Origin: Pontibacter sp. Tf4
GTDB taxonomy: Bacteria; Bacteroidota; Bacteroidia; Cytophagales; Hymenobacteraceae
Direction: 5' to 3'
DNA length: 64,000 bases
Assembly: GCF_014212495.1 (NCBI RefSeq)
Contig: NZ_JACKZC010000013.1
Coordinates: forward strand, 1 to 64,000
The position numbers were made by a program, and so were the translations under genes. Below the pieces are notes generated by a model that ran no database searches, was not told where the DNA came from, and worked only from the letters and a program-made list of their open reading frames with translations. Below are positions 14,949 to 23,228 of this stretch, in pieces. Each line of letters starts with the position of its first letter. The first letter of the stretch is position 1.

Positions 14949-15575
14949 TTAGTTACACGGTAAGTTATATGCCTTTACAATTTTTACTTCATTATTTTCT
15001 TTTGCTAACAGGTAAACAGAATAATCTTCAACCATAATGAAGTTCTTACCTTCAAAAAGAAAATCCTTCTTTTTTCCACTCGGACGGCTAACCTGTGACA
15101 GGTCTGTTGAAGTGAGGTAAAGCATATTATTGATATAAAAATAACCTTTATACCCCTTACCTATACCACTTGCCATAGTCAGTTCCATTACTTTGTCTGG
15201 GAATGAGTTGAGGGTCCAGTGAAGTCCTTGAATTTCGGAACCCATACACTTCTTTTCCAGTGTATTCAAAGAGTCAAGAAGGTAATAAAATGTGCTATCA
15301 GTTATCTCAAGTTGAGGCAGGGTAAGGTTTACTTTATAGTTTTCTGTAAAATCTGGTTTTATGTATTTCTTTGCCTTATCTGATGAAGTTGCCTGCTTGT
15401 TACCAGCTACAGTATCAGTTTGTAGCTCATCAGAACTTACTGCTGCCACACCTTTGCTTACTTCAGTTCTGTCATCGGGCAGATTTTTTTCACCCCTTGA
15501 CGACTCGTTATTTGAGCAGCCAAGAGTAAAAGTGCATAGTAATAGTATGTTGAAACAGTTCTTTACGTTCATCAA
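14949..15575 (-). CDS. cassette B: lipoprotein of unknown function
   Basis: 208 residues beginning MMNVKNCFNILLLCTFTLGC, a lipoprotein signal with the cysteine at residue 20, followed by a Ser/Asp-rich linker and a C-terminal domain (LPQLEITDSTFYYLLDSLN, GYKGYFYINNMLYLTS, YSVYLLAKENNEVKIVK). No family recognised. Bounded by attC-like sites 2 and 3, with 18 bp from stop to R'. Same strand as all other cassette genes. Confidence 0.7.
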   Translation of the reverse strand: MMNVKNCFNILLLCTFTLGCSNNESSRGEKNLPDDRTEVSKGVAAVSSDELQTDTVAGNKQATSSDKAKKYIKPDFTENYKVNLTLPQLEITDSTFYYLLDSLNTLEKKCMGSEIQGLHWTLNSFPDKVMELTMASGIGKGYKGYFYINNMLYLTSTDLSQVSRPSGKKKDFLFEGKNFIMVEDYSVYLLAKENNEVKIVKAYNLPCN

Positions 15576-15580
15576 ATTAA

Positions 15581-15649
15581 TGCCGACGTGCTTGTGTATA
15601 CCTTGTGCGAGGCCATCAGCCGAAGCATAGGGTATAAACTGTGTTACCT
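15581..15649. repeat. attC-like site 3
   Basis: TGCCGAC at 15581, inner stem GTGTATACC/GGGTATAAAC, central CCATCAGCCGAAGCATA, GTTACCT at 15643. The core is nearly identical to site 5. Confidence 0.75.
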
Positions 15650-15660
15650 AAATTTATTTT

Positions 15661-16299
15661 TTAAGGCTTTACCATGTTAGTTATTCCATAAGTATAGCTT
15701 CCTTTCGGTAGCCTGTCAATAAAGCCTGAGAAAAGTTTAGCAAGACCTAATTCAGTTTGTAGTGTCCGTAGAATTTTCCTAACATTGATAATTTCCATTA
15801 AACTACCATTCTGATACTGCTCGTTTTCTGGTTCCCAATATGAGTAAATGCGGTAATTTCCTTGTGTTCCTATCTCGAAGACATAGTTTCTTCCGTCGAA
15901 CCCTTGAGGGTAGTCTTTAATTTTATCGGAGTCAGGCAGGGTCTCAATGTTCGCGCTGTGGAGCGTATCGATAAGATTTCTTACAGTTAGGGGAGGTATT
16001 TTAGTTTTATGTATGAGTGTCTCTTCCTTTGGCTTTTTCCTTGTACCAGAATTTTTAGTTACATAGTTTACTATATGTCCGTCAAATGTGGAGTCATTAA
16101 GTTGTACCAGTTCCACTACTTGCATGCTGTTATACCAAATTCGATAAGTCTTTACATGACCTGCCGAATCAAGAGTAGTCATTCCAAGCTCTTTTGCGTC
16201 TTTATCAACTATGGTTTTCCAATACGCTTGCCGTTCTGTTATCTGCCCTAACGCAGATAAGCTTACAAGTAGAACTACAATCAATAGAGGAAATTTCAT
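15661..16299 (-). CDS. cassette C: exported protein of unknown function
   Basis: 212 residues with a cleavable signal peptide (MKFPLLIVVLLVSLSALGQ). The mature part has alternating beta and Lys-rich segments (AYWKTIVDKDAKELGMTTLD, RIWYNSMQVVELVQLND, FEIGTQGNYRIYSYWEPE) and a C-terminal helix-rich stretch. No catalytic motif stands out. Bounded by attC-like sites 3 and 4, whose facing ends GTTACCTAAA and TTTAGGTAAC are perfectly complementary over 10 bases, as expected for one excisable cassette. Confidence 0.7.
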   Translation of the reverse strand: MKFPLLIVVLLVSLSALGQITERQAYWKTIVDKDAKELGMTTLDSAGHVKTYRIWYNSMQVVELVQLNDSTFDGHIVNYVTKNSGTRKKPKEETLIHKTKIPPLTVRNLIDTLHSANIETLPDSDKIKDYPQGFDGRNYVFEIGTQGNYRIYSYWEPENEQYQNGSLMEIINVRKILRTLQTELGLAKLFSGFIDRLPKGSYTYGITNMVKP

Positions 16300-16311
16300 C
16301 GTTATAATTTT

Positions 16312-16365
16312 AGGTAACGGACTTGCCTATAATGTGGCGTAGCTAAATTATAGGCGTTGTTAGAC
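16312..16365. repeat. attC-like site 4 (short form)
   Basis: AGGTAAC at 16312, perfect inner stem GCCTATAAT/ATTATAGGC, short loop, GTTAGAC at 16359. At 54 bp it is shorter than the others. Confidence 0.7.
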
Positions 16366-16394
16366 AGTTTTATATTTCTTGATTTAACTACTAA

Positions 16395-18260
16395 CTACAT
16401 TTTCTTCAGGTATTCTACGGCAGCATTCAGTTGTGTATCCTTGCCTGCTCTCACATCTAATATTTTAGGCTCCACAGGTATAGCTGGCTTAATGCCCACG
16501 CCATGGTAGGGGCTACCATCTCTCTTCAGCACCTTCAACCCAGTCCATACTACTTGCAGTCTGCCTGCAGCGGCGAAGTTCATGTCGCCATTGGTAGATG
16601 CTGTGTACCAGCCCACAGTTGTGCCTAAATTATAGTGATCAATGATCTCGGCACAGGTTTCACCGTAGCTGAAGGTGCTGTGACCAATCAGGAAGGCCAG
16701 CTTTGCCTCAATGTAATTGCTATTTGGCTTGATATGCCAACCTCCTGCCTTTTTATACTGCACACGTTTTTGGTCTGGAAAGGTATAATTTGGAGTCATC
16801 CAGTTTCCTGTCTGCAGATCATTCTGGATAAAATAAGGCAGTACCTTCGAGGTGAACGCAGGTGTAGGTCGTAACCTTAGATCGAATACTAGCCCTTTTG
16901 CCTGTTTTAGAACTTCCAGGTTATTCTTTATGTCCTTTTCTGTGATTCTGGATGCGTCCAAGTAATATATACCGGACTCCACCTCACTAATAACAGGCAC
17001 GGCTGTTTTTTGCTTGAAGTGGTAAGCTTTTCCATCAAACTGCACTTCTCTTTTGTTTCCGAGGCTGTCTGAAAGCACCAAGTGAATTGTTTTGTCGCTT
17101 GCCAGGTAACTCCCTAACAGCCTTTCACCCGCTAGCAGGTTTCCATTCTGCTCGTTCGCAAAAGAAAGCTGACTTCTTAGCTGACTAACGAGTTCTGTGG
17201 CATCAGTTGAATTAATGGTTTCGATAATATCACCCGGATGCAAGTCGGCACCTTCCACATTGACTTTGGTTACTACAAGTTTATTTTCCACCCAACCCGT
17301 GCTGATTGCAGGAGCCGTAGACCTATTGTTGTAAATGCCACTCTTGTTGGTATAAGCTAGTACTGCGTGGCCATCTCTGAGAGGGGGAATCATTTTCCTT
17401 GCTGCGCTTACAAACTCCCTTTCGCTCATTGAGGAAGACAGGCCGCGCATAGCCTGTACAAACACTGCATCCCAGTCCGACGTCTGATTAAGGTATGGAT
17501 GAAAGTGCTGGAACACGTTCCAGAAGATGACGATGGTGGCAAGCCTGTCTTGGTGTAAACTCAGGTTGAGTTCATACTTCCTTTTAAGATATTTATAGGC
17601 ATTGTTGCTGTTGTAGGCATCCGCTGTTAACGTAATAGGAAAAGTGCAGTACAATTCTTGGGTAAGCTGCCCTGTATACAAGCTGTCTATAGGAAGCAGG
17701 AAGCCAGCTTTAACCATTTCCAGATAATTCTTTCTGTCTACTTCTTCTGTTGAGCTTTTATAACGCGAGCCCAAAAGGTTTCTGGTGAGAAGCGGCAATT
17801 CAGCTTTGTCCTGCCCTAGCCCCTTGTGCAAATTGTAGTAATACTTCCCTGCATCTTCCATTAAGTCAGCCCTTGTCTGCTTTATGTCTTTCCCAGATAC
17901 GGTAACAGATGCTGTCGACCCACTAAAACTCATGAGGGGCGCAATGGGGGTAAATAGAGCCTGCAGCGCTTGTTGCAGCGCAGCATCATCTTCGGCTTTA
18001 AGTACTGTAGAAGCTCCATCCGCTGCGATGTAGCTCCAGTTTATTTTATCTTTCTTCTTTAGGGGGTAGAAGTATTTTACGTACCCGTATGCTTTTGCAA
18101 ATGCAAACAGATTGCTTATCTGCCTCTCAGAAAGGGAATCTTTAGCGAGAGAAGCGCCATCTTTTTTTGTGTGAAAACTTGAACTCGCCAATGCAGGAAA
18201 GGAACATAGCAGAAAAATGATTAACAGTAATAGTGGGAGCTGAAATGGTCTTCGGTTCAT
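16395..18260 (-). CDS. cassette D: S41-type (C-terminal processing) peptidase
   Basis: 621 residues with a signal peptide, a helical N-terminal domain, a PDZ-like stretch (GADLHPGDIIETINSTDATE, about residues 340-360) and an S41 catalytic core (GLVFDLRLRPTP, then AFLIGHSTFSYGETCAEIID, where serine replaces the usual position before the conserved Glu). The C-terminus GVGIKPAIPVEP is the familiar S41 ending. It probably cleaves periplasmic proteins or peptides. A gene this long is unusual for an integron-type cassette, but facing cassette ends GTTAGACAG/CTGTCTAAC pair perfectly. Confidence 0.8.
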   Translation of the reverse strand: MNRRPFQLPLLLLIIFLLCSFPALASSSFHTKKDGASLAKDSLSERQISNLFAFAKAYGYVKYFYPLKKKDKINWSYIAADGASTVLKAEDDAALQQALQALFTPIAPLMSFSGSTASVTVSGKDIKQTRADLMEDAGKYYYNLHKGLGQDKAELPLLTRNLLGSRYKSSTEEVDRKNYLEMVKAGFLLPIDSLYTGQLTQELYCTFPITLTADAYNSNNAYKYLKRKYELNLSLHQDRLATIVIFWNVFQHFHPYLNQTSDWDAVFVQAMRGLSSSMSEREFVSAARKMIPPLRDGHAVLAYTNKSGIYNNRSTAPAISTGWVENKLVVTKVNVEGADLHPGDIIETINSTDATELVSQLRSQLSFANEQNGNLLAGERLLGSYLASDKTIHLVLSDSLGNKREVQFDGKAYHFKQKTAVPVISEVESGIYYLDASRITEKDIKNNLEVLKQAKGLVFDLRLRPTPAFTSKVLPYFIQNDLQTGNWMTPNYTFPDQKRVQYKKAGGWHIKPNSNYIEAKLAFLIGHSTFSYGETCAEIIDHYNLGTTVGWYTASTNGDMNFAAAGRLQVVWTGLKVLKRDGSPYHGVGIKPAIPVEPKILDVRAGKDTQLNAAVEYLKKM

Positions 18261-18303
18261 TCTCAGGTATTATAGAGGAGCTTTAAGTTTATTTTATTAT
18301 TCT

Positions 18304-18372
18304 GTCTAACGTGTTCGTGTATACCTTGTGCAAGGCTATCAGCCGAAGCATAGGGTATAAACCTTGTTGTGT
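18304..18372. repeat. attC-like site 5
   Basis: GTCTAAC at 18304, stem GTGTATACC/GGGTATAAAC, central CTATCAGCCGAAGCATA, GTTGTGT at 18366. Nearly the same core as site 3. Confidence 0.75.
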
Positions 18373-18387
18373 AAAGGAGTTCTTTCT

Positions 18388-18942
18388 TCAGTCCTGAGTT
18401 TTGTTCAAAGCCGTAACTAACTTGCGTTTCAACTGAAACGAGCCTATCACTCGTCCATCTTCTTCTCCTGCAAGCCCATTCTCGTTCACTACCACCTTTT
18501 TGATTTTAACCATTAATGTATCTTCAGGTATAGTTCCATCATACATTTTAATAATCCCGTTATCTGACGTACCGTAGAACCCATCCACAGTCCAAAGCTC
18601 AAAGTGTCCAAGTTGAGAAAGGTTATCCTTTAGCTTGATGACAATCTGGGTATCATCATCCGAGACCTTATACCTGAGGTCACTTGGGCTATAGTAGTAA
18701 TACATCTTCTCTGCAAATGCTTCTTGTATTTCAAACTCAATAGAGTCATAAATCAAAACACTTGTCGGTTCGTATTCCCACATAAAGACATCTCTTTTTT
18801 TAGATTCTTCTATGCTGGAACTTGAAAAAGGCCCGACCGACTTTACTACAGGATTACAGCTCGTCATAAGAAGAAAGAATATAAGTACAGAAGAGCTTCT
18901 GATACAAAACACATCAATTTTCTTATGCGGCTTCTTCTTCAT
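18388..18942 (-). CDS. cassette E: lipoprotein of unknown function
   Basis: 184 residues. A Lys-rich start and hydrophobic stretch lead to lipobox FLLMTSCNPV. The mature domain includes FMWEYEPTSVLIYDSIEFEI, ELWTVDGFYGTSDNGIIKMY and GRVIGSFQLKRKL. No known family. It lies between attC-like sites 5 and 6, with 16 bp between stop and site 5. Facing ends GTTGTGTAAA and TTTATACAAC pair at nine of ten positions. Confidence 0.65.
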   Translation of the reverse strand: MKKKPHKKIDVFCIRSSSVLIFFLLMTSCNPVVKSVGPFSSSSIEESKKRDVFMWEYEPTSVLIYDSIEFEIQEAFAEKMYYYYSPSDLRYKVSDDDTQIVIKLKDNLSQLGHFELWTVDGFYGTSDNGIIKMYDGTIPEDTLMVKIKKVVVNENGLAGEEDGRVIGSFQLKRKLVTALNKTQD

Positions 18943-18959
18943 TCTATAATTTCTATTTT

Positions 18960-19026
18960 ATACAACGGCCGCGTACATAAAGCGAGCAAGGTGTAACTGC
19001 AGCTTGGTTTATGTGCAGGGTTAGGT
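18960..19026. repeat. attC-like site 6
   Basis: ATACAAC at 18960, stem CGTACATAAA/TTTATGTGC, GTTAGGT at 19020. Confidence 0.7.
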
Positions 19027-19078
19027 GTAGGTATTTTTAAAATATTCAGTTTGAAAAATAAGTGGGCAAATAGTATTG

Positions 19079-19273
19079 TCAAAAAACATCTAAAGCATCA
19101 AAAACTATTATCATTACTCCACAAGCTGTAAGAAAAAAACCACTTAAGTAGATATCAAATTTGGTCAAAAATCTCATATCATTTGAGTCATGTTTATAAA
19201 ATTTATGGCTAAACATGATCATCAAACCAACGATAATAAATATAATACCGACCACTAAGTTTTTAACATCCAT
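19079..19273 (-). CDS. cassette F: small membrane protein
   Basis: 64 residues with two predicted membrane helices (LVVGIIFIIVGLMIMF and IYLSGFFLTACGVMIIV) separated by a short charged loop. No family recognised. It is bounded by attC-like site 6 and the degenerate site 7, whose facing ends GTTAGGTGTA/TACACCTAAC are perfectly complementary. That supports it as a real cassette despite its size. Confidence 0.55.
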   Translation of the reverse strand: MDVKNLVVGIIFIIVGLMIMFSHKFYKHDSNDMRFLTKFDIYLSGFFLTACGVMIIVFDALDVF

Positions 19274-19298
19274 ATTCCCCTTTCATCATTGAGCTTAC

Positions 19299-19351
19299 AC
19301 CTAACTATAGTATAAACGAAAGTCTATTACGTTTATCTGCACTATATGCGA
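19299..19351. repeat. attC-like site 7, degenerate (R' missing)
   Basis: ACCTAAC at 19299 and inner stem ATAAACG/CGTTTAT are present. No GTT-type R' follows at the expected place, so this array end seems truncated. Confidence 0.55.
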
Positions 19352-19881
19352 AGGTGGACTTGTCCTTAAAAGTGTCCGATTTTAAAGATCAGAAGGCCAT
19401 TAAGCCTTCACCTTCCTTTATATTTCGCTTATTCAATATAAGAAAATAAATCAGCTTTACCAGCTCCTCTCCTATTCTTCTTCAGCATTGTACTAATAAA
19501 ATAGGAATCTTGGGCTCTGGTATTGGCAAAGTGTTTCGATAAGGAACAGATTCTTGAATTTCTATACCATCACTACTATAAAAACCAGCAGCTTTCACTA
19601 AGCGGGGAGTTAATACCACTTCAATTCAGTGCAATTTTCCTTAACTACTGCTAGCCGTATGTATCCGTATTATCCGGATATACCCGCGTATACTCGGATA
19701 CAAACGACTCTAGCTATCAAAAGCGAGCTTTCGCTAAACAGCAGGCTTAAAGTCTGGAGGCTTTGTAGATGCACTTTACAAGATCTTAACTCCTAAAGCA
19801 GTGCAATTTTTAATTTTAAAGAAAACAAAATGATCCAATAGCCTTATTGGGTGTTAAATAGACAAGTGGTATAGGCTTAAA
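19352..19881. other. intergenic end of cassette array with inverted repeats
   Basis: No gene supported. GTATCCG at 19661 pairs with CGGATAC at 19695 around a second small dyad (TATCCGGATA). ATACCACTT at 19613 is inverted relative to AAGTGGTAT at 19864. CAGTGCAATTTT occurs at 19627 and again near 19799. The pattern suggests decayed mobile-element ends. Confidence 0.45.
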
Positions 19882-20457
19882 TTAAACTACAACTGGAGCA
19901 ACCTGGGAAAGGTAGCGGTAGCAGGTCGCCCTAGAGATATGCAAAATCTTGGCTATTTCTTCAACAGACTTGGTACCAGAGTCAAACAAGATGCGGACTG
20001 ACTTAGCTTTCTCCATCGCAGCTTTAGATAACCCTTGCGGTCTTCCCCCTTTCCGGCCGCGTGCTTTAGCGGCATCAAGTCCGGCTTTGGTACGCTCGCG
20101 GATGATCTCGCGTTCAAACTCAGCCAGGGAAGCGAATATGTTAAAGGTAAAGCGACCTGTTGCTGTAGCGGTATTGATGCCATCCTGCAAGCTCACAAAA
20201 TCTACTCCCCTTTGCTGAAACTCAGCTACCAGATCGATCAAATCTCGAAGCGAGCGGCCCAGCCGGTCGAGCTTCCAAACTACTACCGTATCTCCAGTTC
20301 GGAGCTGAGAGATCATCTTCTCCAGCTCAGGTCGTTCTTTGCTTTTGCCGGACTTTTTTTCTTTGTAGATCTGATTGCACCCGTATTGGGCAAGGGCATC
20401 AAGCTGCAATTCTAATTTTTGATCCTGGGTCGAGACCCGGGCATAGCCTATCTTCAT
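19882..20457 (-). CDS. serine recombinase (resolvase/invertase family)
   Basis: 191 residues: MKIGYARVSTQDQKLELQLD with the catalytic serine in VSTxDQ (residue 9), VVWKLDRLGRSLRDL, FNIFASLAEFERE and ERTKAGLDAAKARGRKGGRP, then a C-terminal helix-turn-helix (VEEIAKILHISRATCYRYL). Full length for a Tn3-type resolvase or DNA invertase. It would pair two sites and resolve or invert the DNA between them. Directly upstream is a 130-bp region of TCTCA/TGAGA half-sites, its probable res site. No transposase is visible nearby. Confidence 0.9.
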   Translation of the reverse strand: MKIGYARVSTQDQKLELQLDALAQYGCNQIYKEKKSGKSKERPELEKMISQLRTGDTVVVWKLDRLGRSLRDLIDLVAEFQQRGVDFVSLQDGINTATATGRFTFNIFASLAEFEREIIRERTKAGLDAAKARGRKGGRPQGLSKAAMEKAKSVRILFDSGTKSVEEIAKILHISRATCYRYLSQVAPVVV

Positions 20458-20463
20458 AATTTG

Positions 20464-20596
20464 TCTCAGTAACTCGTCTCAAATATAGGAAAATACTTTT
20501 GATTTGTGAGATGGCAATTTGAGAAAGGTTATCAAAGGATATGAAGTTAATGCTGCCTTGGTGAAAATATCTCATAAAACGGAGGTTTTTGTGAGA
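20464..20596. promoter_or_regulatory. res-like recombination region upstream of the serine recombinase
   Basis: Six pentamer half-sites: TCTCA at 20464, 20477 and 20570; TGAGA at 20507, 20520 and 20592. The distal pair 20570-20596 encloses TAAAACGGAGGTTTTTG with dyad symmetry, 27 bp long, as expected of a crossover site I. The 20477-20511 pair (35 bp) fits an accessory site. A shortened copy of the distal site lies at 14164. Confidence 0.65.
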
Positions 20597-20605
20597 ACGT
20601 CTACT

Positions 20606-21045
20606 AATACCTCGTCCTGAAAAAAGTTGACAGTTTACACTGTTTATCCTACCCTAGGTTGACAGCTGTTACTTAATCCTACCAGCCCTAGGGATAGCAA
20701 ATAGGGTTTTAAAATGCTTCTTCACAATAGGCTCTACTCTGTGCTAAATAAAATAAAACTTTATCTTCCTATTGATTATTACTTAGGCTTCTGTTTTTCT
20801 ATCGACAATATAATAAGTCTTTTAGAACCCCTTCAAAACAGCTTTCCTATCTTATGTCTCCACAGACTAGGTGTGTACACGCTTAAATGTAAACGCTAGT
20901 CGCTTTCATACTAATTGTTGTGGCAAAGGCTATCTTCGGCACAATAAAGCTAAAGTATAGCATTATTCCATTTAGCTGCATGTTGCAACACCAACTTTCA
21001 GATTATCAAATTATTAAGTGCAGATACTCAACCATACAATTCCCC
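20606..21045. other. intergenic region with repeated GTTGACAG...ATCCTACC element
   Basis: Two direct copies of GTTGACAG...ATCCTACC (20626-20653 and 20658-20683), the first after GTCCTGAAAAAA. They resemble insertion-sequence termini, but no transposase remains. No gene supported in the rest. Confidence 0.4.
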
Positions 21046-21053
21046 TATATTTG
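21046..21053 (+). promoter_or_regulatory. TAnnTTTG -7 promoter element
   Basis: TATATTTG matches the Bacteroidota -7 consensus and lies 79 bp upstream of the chosen endonuclease start. Confidence 0.4.
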
Positions 21054-21131
21054 CCCAATGAAATATCTCGGGTATTTCAACTAGTACTGTTCCCCGACCT
21101 TTGTATTATCAACCTAAACACCTATATACAA

Positions 21132-22967
21132 ATGAAACACAGTTACATGTCCAAGTGGATTTTTATCCTAACGGCATTTTTTACGTTTACATCCTGCGAA
21201 AAAGAACAAGAAATCTTTCCACAAGCAGGAATTTTAAATGCTATTACAGCATCCACCTTTTATGATGAAAGTTTTGAAGGTGTTTACAAAAGCAGCTATA
21301 CTTCTGCCCCGGTAGCCTTCGCCAATGGTACCTGGAACTTTGCAGATGCTTTAACAGGCAACACTACTTCGGACAGAAAAACAGGCACGCAGTCTGCCCG
21401 TGTGCGTAACAGCGGAAAGCTAACCATGTCGTTTGACCTTCCGGATGGTGCCAAGTCATTTAAGATGAGCTATGCCAAGTATGGCACCGATGCCAACACG
21501 ACGCTGCAGGTATTTTATTCTACCAATAGCGGATCTACCTGGACCAGCGCCGGAACAGCCGTTACGGCAAGCTCTACCAGCCTTCAGACTGTAACTTATA
21601 CACTTAATGTGACAGGTAAAGTAAGGTTTGAGATCCGAAAAACGGACGGTACCACTAACCGCACAAACGTAGATAACATACAGGTAGAGTCTAACCCTGT
21701 AGTTGCCACACCAGATGTGATCGAAGATTACGAGTCAGGCTCTAAAGGCAGTTACGCAGCGGGTTCAGTAACACTTGCTACTGGTAACTGGTACCTGAAC
21801 GAAGCCCTGATTGGTACGTTAACCGGCGACGCTAAAGCTGGCACTAAATCAGTGCGTATCCGTGACTTAGGCTCGCTGGAAATGCAGTTTGATGTACAGG
21901 GTGCCCAATCAGTAAGTATAGCGCACGCGGTTTACGGTACTGATGCGGCAAGCACCTGGCAGTTACAAGCCTCTACCGACAGTGGTACGTCGTGGACTGC
22001 AGTGGGCAATACCGTTACGACTTCTTCTGCTACACTTCAGACAGCTACTTTTGCTGTAAACTATACTTCTGCAGTTCGTTTCAGAGTAGTAAAACTATCG
22101 GGCAGTGGCCTGCGCATAAACATCGATAATTTTACCATCAGTGGGTCAGCTGCTCCAGGGGGAGAACCAACTAACCCAACTGATCCGGGCACTGGCGGTA
22201 GCACAGATACAACTACCTACAGCAGTGTACACCTTACATTTGGTAACCCATCTGGCGCTAAAACCGATGTTGCCTATATCAATAACTACCTGTTGCAGAA
22301 ATCCCAGTTTGTGATGTCGTATAGCCGCGATAAAGGCACGGCTAACTGGGTAAGCTGGCACCTGGATGAATCGTGGTTAGGCAGCGCGCCTCGCCAGGAT
22401 GACTTTAGAGCAGACAATACATTGCCAGCAGGCTGGTACCAGGTAGGTTCAACCGATTACACAGGCAGCGGATTTGACAGAGGACATATGAGCCCATCTG
22501 CTGACAGAACTGCAACTGTTGCTGATAACTCTGCCACGTTCCTGATGACCAACATGATACCGCAGGCTCCAAAAAACAACCAGGGTGCATGGGCGACCTT
22601 AGAAGGTTACTGCCGTACTATGCTTACCGGCGGGTATGAAATCTACATTATCTCTGGTGGATATGGTGTAGGTGGTACAGGCTCTGTCGGCTATGCTACC
22701 ACTATCGCTGGCGGCAAAGTAACAGTACCTAACCGCACCTGGAAAGTGATCATGATCATACCGGATGGCACCAATGATGTGGCCCGCGTAACTACCGGCA
22801 CCCGTGTAATTGCAGTAGATATGCCAAACGATCAGGCTATTGGCACTGACTGGAGAGCATACCGTACATCGGTAGATGCCATAGAAGCCAAGACCGGATA
22901 TGACTTCTTTAGCCTTATAAGTGATAATGTAGAAAACACCATCGAAGCAAAAGTAGATGCATTGTAA
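21132..22967 (+). CDS. exported DNA/RNA non-specific endonuclease (NucA family) with two repeat domains
   Basis: 611 residues from ATG 21132. The frame opens at 21018, but only this start places a lipoprotein signal (FILTAFFTFTSCEKEQ) at the N-terminus. Two tandem beta-sandwich repeats of about 115 residues each follow (FEGVYKSSYTSAPVAFANGT..., YESGSKGSYAAGSVTLATGN...), then a Thr/Pro/Gly linker and the nuclease domain with GFDRGHMSPSADRT (catalytic His452), TNMIPQ and NQGAW. It would degrade nucleic acid outside the cytoplasm, for nutrition or biofilm remodelling. It is anchored at the surface by its lipid or repeats. Confidence 0.88.
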   Translation: MKHSYMSKWIFILTAFFTFTSCEKEQEIFPQAGILNAITASTFYDESFEGVYKSSYTSAPVAFANGTWNFADALTGNTTSDRKTGTQSARVRNSGKLTMSFDLPDGAKSFKMSYAKYGTDANTTLQVFYSTNSGSTWTSAGTAVTASSTSLQTVTYTLNVTGKVRFEIRKTDGTTNRTNVDNIQVESNPVVATPDVIEDYESGSKGSYAAGSVTLATGNWYLNEALIGTLTGDAKAGTKSVRIRDLGSLEMQFDVQGAQSVSIAHAVYGTDAASTWQLQASTDSGTSWTAVGNTVTTSSATLQTATFAVNYTSAVRFRVVKLSGSGLRINIDNFTISGSAAPGGEPTNPTDPGTGGSTDTTTYSSVHLTFGNPSGAKTDVAYINNYLLQKSQFVMSYSRDKGTANWVSWHLDESWLGSAPRQDDFRADNTLPAGWYQVGSTDYTGSGFDRGHMSPSADRTATVADNSATFLMTNMIPQAPKNNQGAWATLEGYCRTMLTGGYEIYIISGGYGVGGTGSVGYATTIAGGKVTVPNRTWKVIMIIPDGTNDVARVTTGTRVIAVDMPNDQAIGTDWRAYRTSVDAIEAKTGYDFFSLISDNVENTIEAKVDAL

Positions 22968-22991
22968 CGCTTACCAATAACATAAATAATA

Positions 22992-23027
22992 CAAAATCGG
23001 CACGCCTTATCAAGCGTGCCGATTTTG
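22992..23027 (+). terminator. intrinsic terminator after the endonuclease
   Basis: Perfect 14-bp stem (AATCGGCACGC core) with an 8-nt loop and flanking A/T runs, 25 bp after the stop codon. Confidence 0.85.
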
Positions 23028-23228
23028 TTTCCAAATAGTCCATCACTATTAAGCTTTTGTTTAAATCTATACCTAATTCAATGATATAGTTAAAGAATGC
23101 CTATTTAATACTACTATAACAAGTCTAAATATAGAAAAGACACTGACTTGCTTAAAGCCACGGTTTGCTTACGAAGGCATAAAGTTCGGATACAGGTGTC
23201 TAAAAAGGAATAGAAAAGTTCATATTAT

